A stretch of DNA of 9,610 nucleotides from Clostridia bacterium (GTDB lineage Bacteria; Bacillota; Clostridia; Christensenellales; Aristaeellaceae), in assembly GCA_900769075.1 (NCBI GenBank), contig CAAGFE010000076.1:1-9610 (forward strand), read 5' to 3'. Under the pieces are notes generated by a model, which saw nothing but the letters and a program-made list of their open reading frames with translations, did no database searches and was not told the origin of the DNA. The position numbers and the translations under genes were made by a program. Shown here in pieces: positions 1 through 6,092 of the stretch. Within the stretch, counting starts at the first letter, position 1. Each line of letters starts with the position of its first letter.

Positions 1-829
1 AAGCGGGACCAGCTGCCATGTTGTCAGGATGCAGGGTACGGCCCGTGCCGCCGCCGGAGGCCACGGAGAAGTACTTCTTGCCCTGCTCGATGCACTCCTT
101 CTTGTAGGTGCCTGCCACAGGATGCTGGAAGCGGGTGGGGTTGGTGGAGTTGCCGGTGATGGACACGTCAACGCCCTCGGCGTGCATGATGGCAACTCCC
201 TCGCCCACGTCGTCTGCGCCGTACCAGCGGACGTCGGCACGCTCGGTCTCGGAATAGCGGATCTCACGGACGACCTTCAGCTCGCCGGTGAAGTAGTCAA
301 ACTGGGTCTGCACATAGGTGAAGCCGTTGATGCGGGAGATGATCATGGCAGCGTCCTTGCCCAGGCCGTTCAGGATGACGCGCAGGGGATTCTTGCGCAC
401 CTTGTTGGCGTTGCGGGCAATGCCGATCGCGCCCTCAGCGGCAGCGAAGGACTCGTGGCCGGCCAGGAAGGCGAAGCACTCGGTGGACTCGTCCAGCAGC
501 ATGGCGCCCAGATTGCCGTGGCCCATACCCACCTGACGCTGGTCAGCAACGGAACCGGGAATGCAGAAGGCCTGCAGGGCCTCACCGATGCAAACGGCGG
601 CTTCCTTCGCGGTCTTGACACCCTTCTTCAGCGCGATGCCGGCGCCCAGCTCGTACGCCCACTTGGCGTTCTCGAAGCAGATGGGCTGAATGCCCTCGGT
701 GATGCCGTAGCCATCCACGCCGTGCGCGTTGTTGTAAGCCTTCAGATCCTCCCAGGACTTGAAGCCGTACTTGTCCAGAACCGGCTGCAGCTGAGGCATG
801 CGGCCTTCGTAGTTTTCAAACAGAGCCAT
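1..829 (-). CDS. GGGtGRT protein, C-terminus cut by window edge
   Basis: The first 276 residues of a protein recognised by its signature SGGGTGRT at residues 258-265, followed by LHPDNMAAGP. It begins MALFENYEGRMPQLQ and has no stop before the window edge; the family is roughly 330 residues by recollection, so about the last sixth is probably missing. No signal peptide or membrane segment is seen. The start at 829 is supported by AGGAGG eight bases upstream. It lies 18 bases downstream of the NifU-like scaffold gene and clearly shares its transcript. The family is widespread in anaerobic bacteria and has no established biochemical function. The glycine-rich signature suggests nucleotide or cofactor binding, and the neighbour suggests a link to iron-sulfur cluster handling; both are inference. 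Identity is confident, function unknown. Confidence 0.9.
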   Translation of the reverse strand, partial: MALFENYEGRMPQLQPVLDKYGFKSWEDLKAYNNAHGVDGYGITEGIQPICFENAKWAYELGAGIALKKGVKTAKEAAVCIGEALQAFCIPGSVADQRQVGMGHGNLGAMLLDESTECFAFLAGHESFAAAEGAIGIARNANKVRKNPLRVILNGLGKDAAMIISRINGFTYVQTQFDYFTGELKVVREIRYSETERADVRWYGADDVGEGVAIMHAEGVDVSITGNSTNPTRFQHPVAGTYKKECIEQGKKYFSVASGGGTGRTLHPDNMAAGPA

Positions 830-847
830 TTTTACATACCTCCTCTA

Positions 848-1549
848 TTACTGATGACGGGGATCGATCCAAGCGACCGCGCCGTCTTCGGCCTTGAAGC
901 GGCCGTAGGTGCCGATGTTCTTGGCATAGGCCTCGTTGGGCTCAACGCCCTTCTTGATGGCGTCCATCATCTTGCCCAGGGACAGGAACTGATAACCGCA
1001 AACCTGATTGTCCTTGTCCAGCGCCATCTTCAGGACATAGCCCTCAGCCATCTCCAGGTAACGGGTGCCCTTGGACAGGGTGCCGTACATGGTGCCGACC
1101 TGGCTGCGCAGGCCCTTGCCCAGATCCTCCAGACCGGCGCCGATGCGCAGGCCGTCATCAGAGAACGCGGACTGGGTGCGGCCGTACACGATCTGCAGGA
1201 ACAGCTCGCGCATGGCGGTATTGATGGCGTCGCACACCAGGTCGGTATTCAGCGCCTCCAGGATGGTCTTGCCGGGCAGGATCTCAGAGGCCATGGCGGC
1301 GGAGTGGGTCATGCCGGAGCAGCCGATGGTTTCCACCAGCGCTTCCTGGATGACACCTTCCTTGACGTTCAGGGTCAGCTTGCAGGTGCCCTGCTGAGGT
1401 GCACACCAGCCGATGCCGTGCGTCAGGCCGGAAATGTCCTTGATCTCCTTCGCCTGCACCCACTTGCCCTCTTCGGGAATGGGCGCGGGGCCGTGGTTGG
1501 GGCCCTTGGCGACACAGACCATTTCTTCAACTTCCTTGGTGTAAAGCAT
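848..1549 (-). CDS. NifU/IscU-like iron-sulfur cluster assembly scaffold protein
   Basis: A 233-residue cytoplasmic protein. Residues 76-89 (GCSGMTHSAAMASE) resemble the Gly-Cys-(Ser/Gly)-x-Ala-x-Ser block around the central cluster-binding Cys of IscU/NifU N-terminal domains. PGKTI follows at 92-96, where NifU-like proteins have a G-K/R-T segment. Other cysteines are C12, C49, C56, C106 and C184, so there are enough candidate ligands for a cluster, but I cannot say which bind. It is longer than IscU (about 130 residues); the second half (residues 110-233) is not an obvious known domain. The start at 1549 has GGGAGG nine bases upstream; a second Met at residue 10 is less well placed. It is the first gene of an operon with the GGGtGRT gene. 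No cysteine desulfurase is visible in the window, so a role in general cluster assembly is inferred from the family only. Confidence 0.78.
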   Translation of the reverse strand: MLYTKEVEEMVCVAKGPNHGPAPIPEEGKWVQAKEIKDISGLTHGIGWCAPQQGTCKLTLNVKEGVIQEALVETIGCSGMTHSAAMASEILPGKTILEALNTDLVCDAINTAMRELFLQIVYGRTQSAFSDDGLRIGAGLEDLGKGLRSQVGTMYGTLSKGTRYLEMAEGYVLKMALDKDNQVCGYQFLSLGKMMDAIKKGVEPNEAYAKNIGTYGRFKAEDGAVAWIDPRHQ

Positions 1550-1612
1550 GGAATGTTTCCTCCCATCTCATGATAGTCGTGAATTGGGTTCTGATTACCC
1601 TCATACGGATTC

Positions 1613-1641
1613 AGTATAACACATTTTTCGCTGCTTGTGTA
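1613..1641 (-). promoter_or_regulatory. Sigma-A promoter of scaffold/GGGtGRT operon
   Basis: On the minus strand TACACA (1636-1641) and TATACT (1613-1618) are separated by exactly 17 bases, and the -10 is preceded by TG one base away (extended -10). The start of transcription would be near 1606, giving a leader of about 57 bases. The -35 lies only nine bases beyond the stop of the upstream transglutaminase-like gene, and no terminator separates them, so some read-through is possible. Confidence 0.6.
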
Positions 1642-1649
1642 GGGGTTTT

Positions 1650-2339
1650 TTATTTCGAACCCAAATTTGTGGGAAAAATATCAATCCGGTGCTTCTCCGC
1701 GCGGCTTCTCGAGCCTTTGGATGCATCCACGTCCCGCCACTGACCATTCAGCCGGACGCGGTTCCGCACATGCAGATGCTTTGTCCCCTGGCAGCAGCAG
1801 TATTCCGCCTCGATGCCGCAGATGCCGCAGAGCAGGTACAGCAAATCCGCAAAGCCCTGGCAGTTGGCTTTTCCATCCTTGAGCACGCTCGCTGCGCCAA
1901 CCAGCCGCTCATACCCTTTTCGCCCCGGAGCGGTATGGACATAAGTGATGCGGCGGCAGACCAGGTCGTAGAGGAAATCAAAGCGCGCCTGCTCGTCCCC
2001 CAGGGGCAGAACCGCCATTACCGCATCGCAGGCATCCGCCAGGCCGAAGGACTCCTCGTTCGTCAGCACCCACCGCCTGCTGCCCCGGTACAGGTCGAGC
2101 ATCCGCACCCCCTGACGGTACCGCAGCTTCGCGGTGAGGACGGCTCCCCTGCCCCGGCTGCGCAGGATGCGGTGCAGAATCCCCTGTACCATGGGAAGTC
2201 CGGTGACAAGGGCCTCCCGGAGGGCTGCATCCGTTACACGGGCGGTAAGGGCCGGCGTGAATTCCAGCCGGATGTCCGTGCAGCGTCGGGCCTGTGCATC
2301 CGCAAGCGCTGCGGACAGCTCATCCATCGTATCAATCAC
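1650..2339 (-). CDS. Transglutaminase-like (papain-fold) protein
   Basis: 229 residues from a GTG start. The frame is open to 2585 but the extra N-terminus overlaps the upstream gene. The GTG at 2339 has GGAGG seven bases upstream and overlaps the upstream stop as GTGA, whereas the ATG at 2327 has no site at a suitable distance. The transglutaminase-like core is visible at residues 148-205: a Cys in GKANCQGFADLLYLLCGI (C160), His in KHLHVRNRV (H190) and Asp in WRDVDAS (D205), matching the Cys-His-Asp triad order of the superfamily. No signal peptide or membrane segment is seen, so it is probably cytoplasmic. The protein stops only 24 residues after D205, which is short for the fold. Bacterial members are usually proteases or have unknown substrates; which applies here cannot be told. 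It is translationally coupled to the nucleotidyltransferase. Confidence 0.75.
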   Translation of the reverse strand: MIDTMDELSAALADAQARRCTDIRLEFTPALTARVTDAALREALVTGLPMVQGILHRILRSRGRGAVLTAKLRYRQGVRMLDLYRGSRRWVLTNEESFGLADACDAVMAVLPLGDEQARFDFLYDLVCRRITYVHTAPGRKGYERLVGAASVLKDGKANCQGFADLLYLLCGICGIEAEYCCCQGTKHLHVRNRVRLNGQWRDVDASKGSRSRAEKHRIDIFPTNLGSK

Positions 2340-2941
2340 AGCAGTTCCTCCAGCGCCATAACCCAGGCAGACAGCGCCTCCTGCGTGAAATCCGCCAATG
2401 CCCGGGCATACACCGCATGCAGCTCGGGATGGGTTTGCGCCAGCCAGCGCAGGCTCTTCTTCGGCCCACGGTAGGGCTGATGGAGCAGGCCGCAGCAGAT
2501 TTCCAGGGAATCCGTCAGCAGCCAGTGCCAGCGATACATGCCTTCCGCGTCGCCGCGGGCGGTACGGGTCAGCATCTTGCGGCACCAGGTCAGCGCATCG
2601 GCATTTTCTTCGTAAGATTTTTCCATCTGCGAGTCCAGATGCGCCTTCACCCGGTCACGGAGGACAGCGCCGATGCCCTGGGGATCATGCAGGAGGATTC
2701 CGTCGGAAATCTGCACGATCTTGCCGAGGGCTTCATCCGCCGTGAAGGCATCCGCCGGATACACCCACACGTCCAACTGTACGCCCTCGATGATGGCTGT
2801 GTCATGGCAGAACGGGCCGTCCGCCAGGAGGATCGCGTCAAAGTCGCTTCCCTCACCCGCGGTGCCATCGGCATAGGAGCCGTAGAGGATCACCGCCCGG
2901 GGCGCGTATTTCCCATAGAGATAATTGAGGATGCCTTCCAT
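2336..2941 (-). CDS. Minimal nucleotidyltransferase (Pol beta superfamily)
   Basis: 201 residues. The N-terminal catalytic core is clear: GS at 21-22 in LYGSYADGTAG, the two metal-binding aspartates in GSDFD (D33, D35), and a third acidic residue in QLDVWV (D57). This is the GS-x(10)-DxD...D pattern of nucleotidyltransferases that move an NMP from NTP to an acceptor. The C-terminal half (about 105-201) is helical-looking, as in aminoglycoside adenylyltransferases and MNT/HEPN pairs. No HEPN partner with an RxxxxH motif was recognised next door; the coupled partner is transglutaminase-like. The start at 2941 has AAGGAGG eight bases upstream and lies 23 bases from its own -10. Substrate unknown: it could modify a small molecule such as an antibiotic, or a protein. 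Confidence 0.8.
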   Translation of the reverse strand: MEGILNYLYGKYAPRAVILYGSYADGTAGEGSDFDAILLADGPFCHDTAIIEGVQLDVWVYPADAFTADEALGKIVQISDGILLHDPQGIGAVLRDRVKAHLDSQMEKSYEENADALTWCRKMLTRTARGDAEGMYRWHWLLTDSLEICCGLLHQPYRGPKKSLRWLAQTHPELHAVYARALADFTQEALSAWVMALEELL

Positions 2942-2963
2942 GTTTTCCGCCTCCTTCCGGCCT

Positions 2964-2992
2964 ATTCTACCACAAAACGCCCCGGGCCGCAA
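2964..2992 (-). promoter_or_regulatory. Sigma-A promoter of nucleotidyltransferase/transglutaminase pair
   Basis: On the minus strand TTGCGG (2987-2992) and TAGAAT (2964-2969) are 17 bases apart, with TG one base before the -10 (extended -10). The weak -35 is offset by a good -10. Transcription would start near 2957, giving a 16-base leader that contains only the ribosome binding site. Confidence 0.6.
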
Positions 2993-2994
2993 GC

Positions 2995-3021
2995 ATGAAA
3001 AAGGGCCCCTCCGCATATGGT
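2995..3021 (+). promoter_or_regulatory. Candidate sporulation (sigma-E-type) promoter for ylmC
   Basis: ATG at 2995-2997 followed after 16 bases by CATATGGT at 3014-3021 resembles the Bacillus sigma-E pattern ATA-16-CATACAnT (two of three, then six of eight counting the free position). No sigma-A promoter was seen for ylmC. The match overlaps the minus-strand terminator stem, so it could be chance. Confidence 0.25.
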
Positions 3022-3030
3022 GGAGGGACC
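2998..3030 (-). terminator. Intrinsic terminator, minus strand
   Basis: Read leftwards, GGTCCCTCC pairs with GGAGGGGCC (9 bp with one U-G pair, loop of 9), followed by C and five T. It faces away from ylmC and would stop transcripts coming from the tyrA-DUF523 operon after they had crossed ylmC antisense, protecting the promoter at 2964-2992. Read rightwards it has no T tract. Confidence 0.5.
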
Positions 3031-3056
3031 GAAAATGCAAATTGGAGGCGACCGCC

Positions 3057-3296
3057 ATGACCCTTTCCGAGCTGCGACAGAAGGACGTGATCAACACCCG
3101 TGACGGCCGAAGCCTGGGCAAGGTGATGGACATCGAATTCTGCCTGTGCGACGGGCGCATCACCGCCATCGTCGTGCCGGGAGAATTCCGGTTTGGGCAC
3201 ATGCTGCGGGGCGAACGGTCGGGCATCGTCATCCCGTGGGAAATGATCTGCAAGATCGGGGACGATGTGATTCTGGTGGACGTGGAGGTCTGCTGA
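3057..3296 (+). CDS. YlmC/YmxH-family sporulation protein, PRC-barrel-like
   Basis: 79 residues, the usual size of this family. The sequence begins MTLSELRQKDVIN and carries DGRSLGKVMDIEF (16-28), ITAIVVPGE (35-43) and the IPWEMICKIGDDVILVDV end (59-76). This is the beta-rich PRC-barrel-like pattern of YlmC/YmxH proteins, which occur almost only in endospore formers. Their molecular role is not established. GGAGG lies nine bases before the ATG; upstream codons in the same frame are ignored because they lack a site. It is monocistronic and converges on the DUF523 gene with a seven-base gap and no terminator of its own in between. Its presence is the best evidence that the organism can sporulate. 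Confidence 0.88.
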   Translation: MTLSELRQKDVINTRDGRSLGKVMDIEFCLCDGRITAIVVPGEFRFGHMLRGERSGIVIPWEMICKIGDDVILVDVEVC

Positions 3297-3303
3297 GCCA
3301 AAC

Positions 3304-3726
3304 TCACTCCGGCACGTCCTCCGCGTCTATCAGCGGAATGCCCCGCTCCGCCAGGGCCTTCGCCAGCGCCCCCTGCCCGGGGATCTTCCTGCCGGTGAAG
3401 GTGCCGTCGTAGACCTGCTTCACGCCGCAGGTCGGGCTGCGGGACTGGAGGATCGCCAGGTCGATGGGCCTGTCCCCGATGAGCGCCATCGCCCGGGCCA
3501 CCCCCAGGCGGAATTCAGCCGTCCAGTCGTCCCCATCCCGGGTGACGGCGTGACCGTCCCGCCATTCCACCGGCTTTCGGGGAGAGGGCAATCCGCCCAG
3601 CATTTCCGGGCAGACAGGGATGATCTCATGTCCCGCCACATAACGCAGAACCCGCTCATTGCGGTTGTTGCCGCCATTGTATTTGCAGTTTTCCCCCAAC
3701 AGACAGGCGCTTACAAGAATCGTCAT
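3304..3726 (-). CDS. DUF523 family protein (TudS-like desulfurase family)
   Basis: 140 residues, typical family length. The family signatures are SACLLGENCKYNGG near the N-terminus (C8, C14), PVCPEMLGGLPSPR (C39 within residues 37-50) and SPTCG (C100). Characterised relatives (TudS) use conserved cysteines to hold a [4Fe-4S] cluster and remove sulfur from thiouracil; whether this protein does so is inferred from family only. The visible cysteines C8, C39 and C100 are the likely cluster ligands. The start at 3726 is one base beyond the tyrA stop, with GGAG seven bases upstream, so it is translated from the tyrA transcript. No functional tie to tyrosine synthesis is obvious. Confidence 0.85.
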   Translation of the reverse strand: MTILVSACLLGENCKYNGGNNRNERVLRYVAGHEIIPVCPEMLGGLPSPRKPVEWRDGHAVTRDGDDWTAEFRLGVARAMALIGDRPIDLAILQSRSPTCGVKQVYDGTFTGRKIPGQGALAKALAERGIPLIDAEDVPE

Positions 3727-3727
3727 A

Positions 3728-4564
3728 TCAGTTCTCCGTCAGTCGTTCCTTGATTTCGCGCCCCTCGCGGAGCAGCGTTTTCATGCCGTCCCGGTCATTG
3801 TCCCGCAGGGCGTCCCGGTACTCGGTCACCCGCTTCACCAGATCCTCCACCACGGGCAGCAGCGCTTCCCGGTTGTCGAAGAACAGCTCCGTCCACATGG
3901 TTTCGTTGAGCTTCGCCACCCGGGTCATATCCGCGAAGGAACCCGCCGAAAAGCCGCGATGCTTATCCGCCAGGGGGCACTTGACATAGGCGCTGGACAC
4001 GATGTGGGCCAGCTGGCTGGTATAGGCGATCATCTCGTCATGCACCTTCGGCGTGGTGAACTGCACCCGGCGGAAGCCCAGATCCATGAAGAAGTCCCGG
4101 GCGGATTGAAGCAGCTCCGGGTCGTCCTGACCGTCGGTGCACAGGATCATGCTGGCATTGTCGAACAGGTCGTCCCGGGCATAGCGGAAGCCGGAATGCT
4201 CGCGGCCCGCCATGGGGTGTCCGCCGAGGAAGTGCCACTGGGACGCACGGGCCAGGGGCGTCAATTCCGCGCAGATGACCTGCTTCACGCCGCCGCAGTC
4301 GATGACCAGGCAGCCGGGCTTGAAGTCCGCCGCGTGGGCCTTGACCCACTCGATGATCGCGCCGGGATACAGGCTGACCAGCACCAGGCCGCAATCGCGC
4401 AGGCTGTCGCCGGTCAGTTCCTCGTCGATGGCGCCCATGAGGAACGCCTGCTGGATGGTCTGGGGATTCAGGTCACAGCCCAGGACGCGATGCTGGGTGC
4501 GCAGCTTGATGGTGCGGGCCATGGAGCCGCCGATGAGGCCCAGGCCGATGATGGCAATGTTCAT
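3728..4564 (-). CDS. tyrA: Prephenate dehydrogenase
   Basis: 278 residues. It converts prephenate to 4-hydroxyphenylpyruvate with NAD(P)+, the committed step to tyrosine. An N-terminal Rossmann fold is shown by IAIIGLGLIGGSMA (3-16) with an acidic D31 after the second strand, favouring NAD+. The dehydrogenase signatures are GGHPMAGREHSG (114-125) and HDEMIAYTSQLAH (175-187), where the His and Ser residues that bind or act on prephenate are expected, plus FADMTRVA (210-217). The length fits a monofunctional TyrA with no chorismate mutase and no C-terminal ACT domain, so tyrosine feedback through ACT is not expected. GGAGGG lies seven bases before the ATG but is inside a long hairpin. It is the first gene of a pair with DUF523. 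Confidence 0.92.
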   Translation of the reverse strand: MNIAIIGLGLIGGSMARTIKLRTQHRVLGCDLNPQTIQQAFLMGAIDEELTGDSLRDCGLVLVSLYPGAIIEWVKAHAADFKPGCLVIDCGGVKQVICAELTPLARASQWHFLGGHPMAGREHSGFRYARDDLFDNASMILCTDGQDDPELLQSARDFFMDLGFRRVQFTTPKVHDEMIAYTSQLAHIVSSAYVKCPLADKHRGFSAGSFADMTRVAKLNETMWTELFFDNREALLPVVEDLVKRVTEYRDALRDNDRDGMKTLLREGREIKERLTEN

Positions 4565-4627
4565 AGGAAAACCCTCCGTTCTACCATGCTACATGGCGTA
4601 GTTTCGACGAAACGGAGGGCTTTTCCT
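4565..4627 (-). promoter_or_regulatory. Long hairpin burying the tyrA ribosome binding site
   Basis: Arms 4572-4580 and 4611-4619 pair over 9 bp (CCCTCCGTT with AACGGAGGG). After one bulged base (4620) the helix continues 7 bp (4565-4571 with 4621-4627), so 16 bp in all. The apical region contains a second small stem, CCATG with CATGG. In the minus-strand RNA the 3' arm contains the tyrA GGAGGG and ends directly at the ATG. Read leftwards the 9-bp core is followed by TTTTCC; read rightwards by CTTTTCCTTTTTT, a good terminator tail. It may be a terminator for the sigma/anti-sigma operon, a translational switch for tyrA, or both. Confidence 0.65.
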
Positions 4628-4632
4628 TTTTT

Positions 4633-4661
4633 ATGATGCGATTAGTACAGCGGAAGGACAA
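4633..4661 (-). promoter_or_regulatory. Weak candidate promoter for tyrA-DUF523
   Basis: On the minus strand TTGTCC (4656-4661) and CATCAT (4633-4638) are 17 bases apart, each matching four of six consensus bases. It begins immediately after the anti-sigma stop and would place the whole hairpin in the leader. Low confidence. Confidence 0.28.
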
Positions 4662-5495
4662 TCACTGCCACTCGGGGACGGTCTTTCTCAGTTGATCCAC
4701 CCGATCCCACAGGGCATTGGCGCGCTCCTCAAAATCGAAGCTGCGGCGGTTGACCGAGGAGCTGCTGAAGTCATTTGCCTCATCCAGCGCCTTGTAATAG
4801 GCTTCCATTTCCTCTGAGCAGAAGGGAATCTCATTCCCACGCTGATAGATCACCCGTTCCTCACCGCCGCAAACCAGGACGAACTGTTCAAGCGGTTCGC
4901 TGGATGCCGGGTCGCCGTAGTAAATTGCGCCGTCCACCCCATACCAATGATCGTATTCGCTCGTCAACAGACCCTTCTTCGGAGATGTCCAATGGTTGGG
5001 AATGCGTGTGGTATGGAGCGAAACCGTCCAGATCCATCCGCCGGAGGCCGATGTTCTGCTTCGCCCACTTAATCCGCACATCAGCGTTTTGTCCTTCACG
5101 TCGATGTTGAGGAATATCCGGCCGCCCTCTCTTGTACGGGTCAGATGGGCATCATAGGCATTCAGCGACACAGGGACGCTGCTATTGTGCGTGGCGTAGT
5201 CATAGCCCCACATGCCGGCCATCACCACCAGCGCCGTCAGCAGGGCCGTCAGGGCCATCAGCAATCGCTTGCGGTTCTGTCGCTTGCGCCGCACCTGCTG
5301 GGCGGCCTGCTCCATCGCAGCCCTTTCCTTTTCGGCGCTGATGCGGGGCAGTTCCACCCGCATTTCGCCATAGGTCATAGCGCATTCCGTGCATTCGGCG
5401 ATGTGCTCCTCCATATAGCGCTTGCTTTCCTCGCTGGCAACACCGTCGATGCACAGGGGCATCAAATCGCGTGCAACATTGCATTCATGCTTCAT
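4662..5495 (-). CDS. Anti-sigma factor with N-terminal zinc finger and one membrane segment
   Basis: 277 residues. The N-terminal anti-sigma domain carries the zinc-binding pattern HIAECTEC (H31, C35, C38) with C5 or H3 as the fourth ligand, as in zf-HC2/ZAS anti-sigma factors. A basic stretch RRKRQNRKR (69-77) precedes one hydrophobic segment at about 78-97, so the N-terminus should be cytoplasmic and residues after 100 outside the membrane. The extracytoplasmic part (about 180 residues) has no domain I recognise and may sense an envelope signal. The start at 5495 overlaps the end of the sigma gene by 11 bases and has AGGAGG nine bases upstream. It should bind and silence the partner sigma factor until a signal releases it. 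Confidence 0.85.
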   Translation of the reverse strand: MKHECNVARDLMPLCIDGVASEESKRYMEEHIAECTECAMTYGEMRVELPRISAEKERAAMEQAAQQVRRKRQNRKRLLMALTALLTALVVMAGMWGYDYATHNSSVPVSLNAYDAHLTRTREGGRIFLNIDVKDKTLMCGLSGRSRTSASGGWIWTVSLHTTRIPNHWTSPKKGLLTSEYDHWYGVDGAIYYGDPASSEPLEQFVLVCGGEERVIYQRGNEIPFCSEEMEAYYKALDEANDFSSSSVNRRSFDFEERANALWDRVDQLRKTVPEWQ

Positions 5496-5979
5496 CGTTC
5501 CATTCCTCCTTGGCCATTTGTTGCAGCAGCTGCCGCGCCCGGTAGTAGGTCACCCGCGCCCAGCTGTCCGATTTGCCGAACAGGCTGCCGATCTGCCCGT
5601 GGCTCAGGTCGCCGAAGGTGCGCAGCGTAAACACCTCGCGCATGGGCTCCGGGAGCCGGTGAACGAGCCGGTGAGCGGCCATCATGCGGTCGCTGTCCAC
5701 CAGCGCGACGGCAACGTCGGGAGTGGAGGACTGCATCTCCTCCGGGATGGGCAGCACGTCCTTGCGGCGCACGGCATTGTAGAGCTGACGCTTGGCGATG
5801 GTGCAAAGCCAGGTGGATACGCTGCTTTGCCCGCGGAAGCTGTCCCAGTGCTTGAAGGCCTGGTAGAAGGTTTCCTGGATCAGTTCCTCCGCGAGGTGGA
5901 CATTGCCGCACAATCTCAGGAGGAAGCCGCAGACCATCTGCTGATACTCGCGGTAGGTCTGTTCAAAATCAGCAGCCAA
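5485..5979 (-). CDS. ECF-type RNA polymerase sigma factor
   Basis: 164 residues. Region 2 is at about 4-72 (FEQTYREYQQMV, then AEELIQETFYQAFKHWDSFR and STWLCTIAKRQLYNAVRR) and region 4 at about 98-157 (LVHRLPEPMREVFTLRTFGDLS, then the helix-turn-helix IGSLFGKSDSWARVTYYRAR). The two-domain layout without region 3 defines the ECF group. The reading frame is open to an ATG at 6003, but that codon has no ribosome binding site and would lie about 13 bases from the predicted transcript start. AAAGGAGGTG sits seven bases before an in-frame TTG at 5979, so I choose TTG. The anti-sigma gene overlaps its end. The promoter upstream looks like an ECF promoter, pointing to self-activation. The regulon is unknown. 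Confidence 0.88.
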   Translation of the reverse strand: MAADFEQTYREYQQMVCGFLLRLCGNVHLAEELIQETFYQAFKHWDSFRGQSSVSTWLCTIAKRQLYNAVRRKDVLPIPEEMQSSTPDVAVALVDSDRMMAAHRLVHRLPEPMREVFTLRTFGDLSHGQIGSLFGKSDSWARVTYYRARQLLQQMAKEEWNDEA

Positions 5980-6022
5980 GCCAGCACCTCCTTTCCCAAT
6001 CATTCAAGCGCGCTTTCACCCA

Positions 6023-6051
6023 TTAGACACAGGAGTACATGAAACGTTACA
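6023..6051 (-). promoter_or_regulatory. Probable ECF (autoregulated) promoter of sigma/anti-sigma operon
   Basis: On the minus strand TGTAAC (6046-6051, continuing GTTT) is followed after 16 bases by TGTCTAA (6023-6029). This resembles ECF promoters of Bacillus such as those of SigX, SigW and SigM, which have a -35 of TGAAAC or TGTAAC and a -10 beginning CG(T/A)C or CGTA. No sigma-A pair of comparable quality was seen. It directly abuts the preceding terminator. Confidence 0.6.
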
Positions 6052-6052
6052 G

Positions 6053-6086
6053 AAAAAACGCCCGTGCAAGCTTTATTGCACAGGCG
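6053..6086 (-). terminator. Strong intrinsic terminator of the E2-like gene
   Basis: On the minus strand an 11-bp stem (one U-G pair; arms 6076-6086 and 6059-6069, loop TAAAGC) is followed at once by six T. It starts six bases after the stop codon of the E2-like gene. Confidence 0.93.
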
Positions 6087-6092
6087 ATGGGA

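Noticed and set aside
29..1573. A 514-codon plus-strand reading frame.
   Set aside because: It is antisense to the GGGtGRT and scaffold genes, whose family motifs, start sites and promoter are clear. It crosses both genes and has no ribosome binding site or recognisable motif.
1653..1680. CCCA-CAAATT-TGGG hairpin as terminator between the transglutaminase-like gene and the scaffold operon.
   Set aside because: A short stem inside the coding end with no T tract on the relevant strand.
2340..2585. N-terminal extension of the transglutaminase-like protein to an ATG at 2585.
   Set aside because: It would overlap the nucleotidyltransferase by about 250 bases, and its residues look like out-of-frame coding. 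GTG at 2339 has a well-spaced ribosome binding site.
1635..2998. Two plus-strand frames of 279 and 234 codons (1635-2474, 2294-2998).
   Set aside because: Antisense to the transglutaminase-like and nucleotidyltransferase genes; no family signal.
3659..4636. A 325-codon plus-strand frame opposite tyrA.
   Set aside because: Antisense to a clear prephenate dehydrogenase; an effect of high GC and biased third positions.
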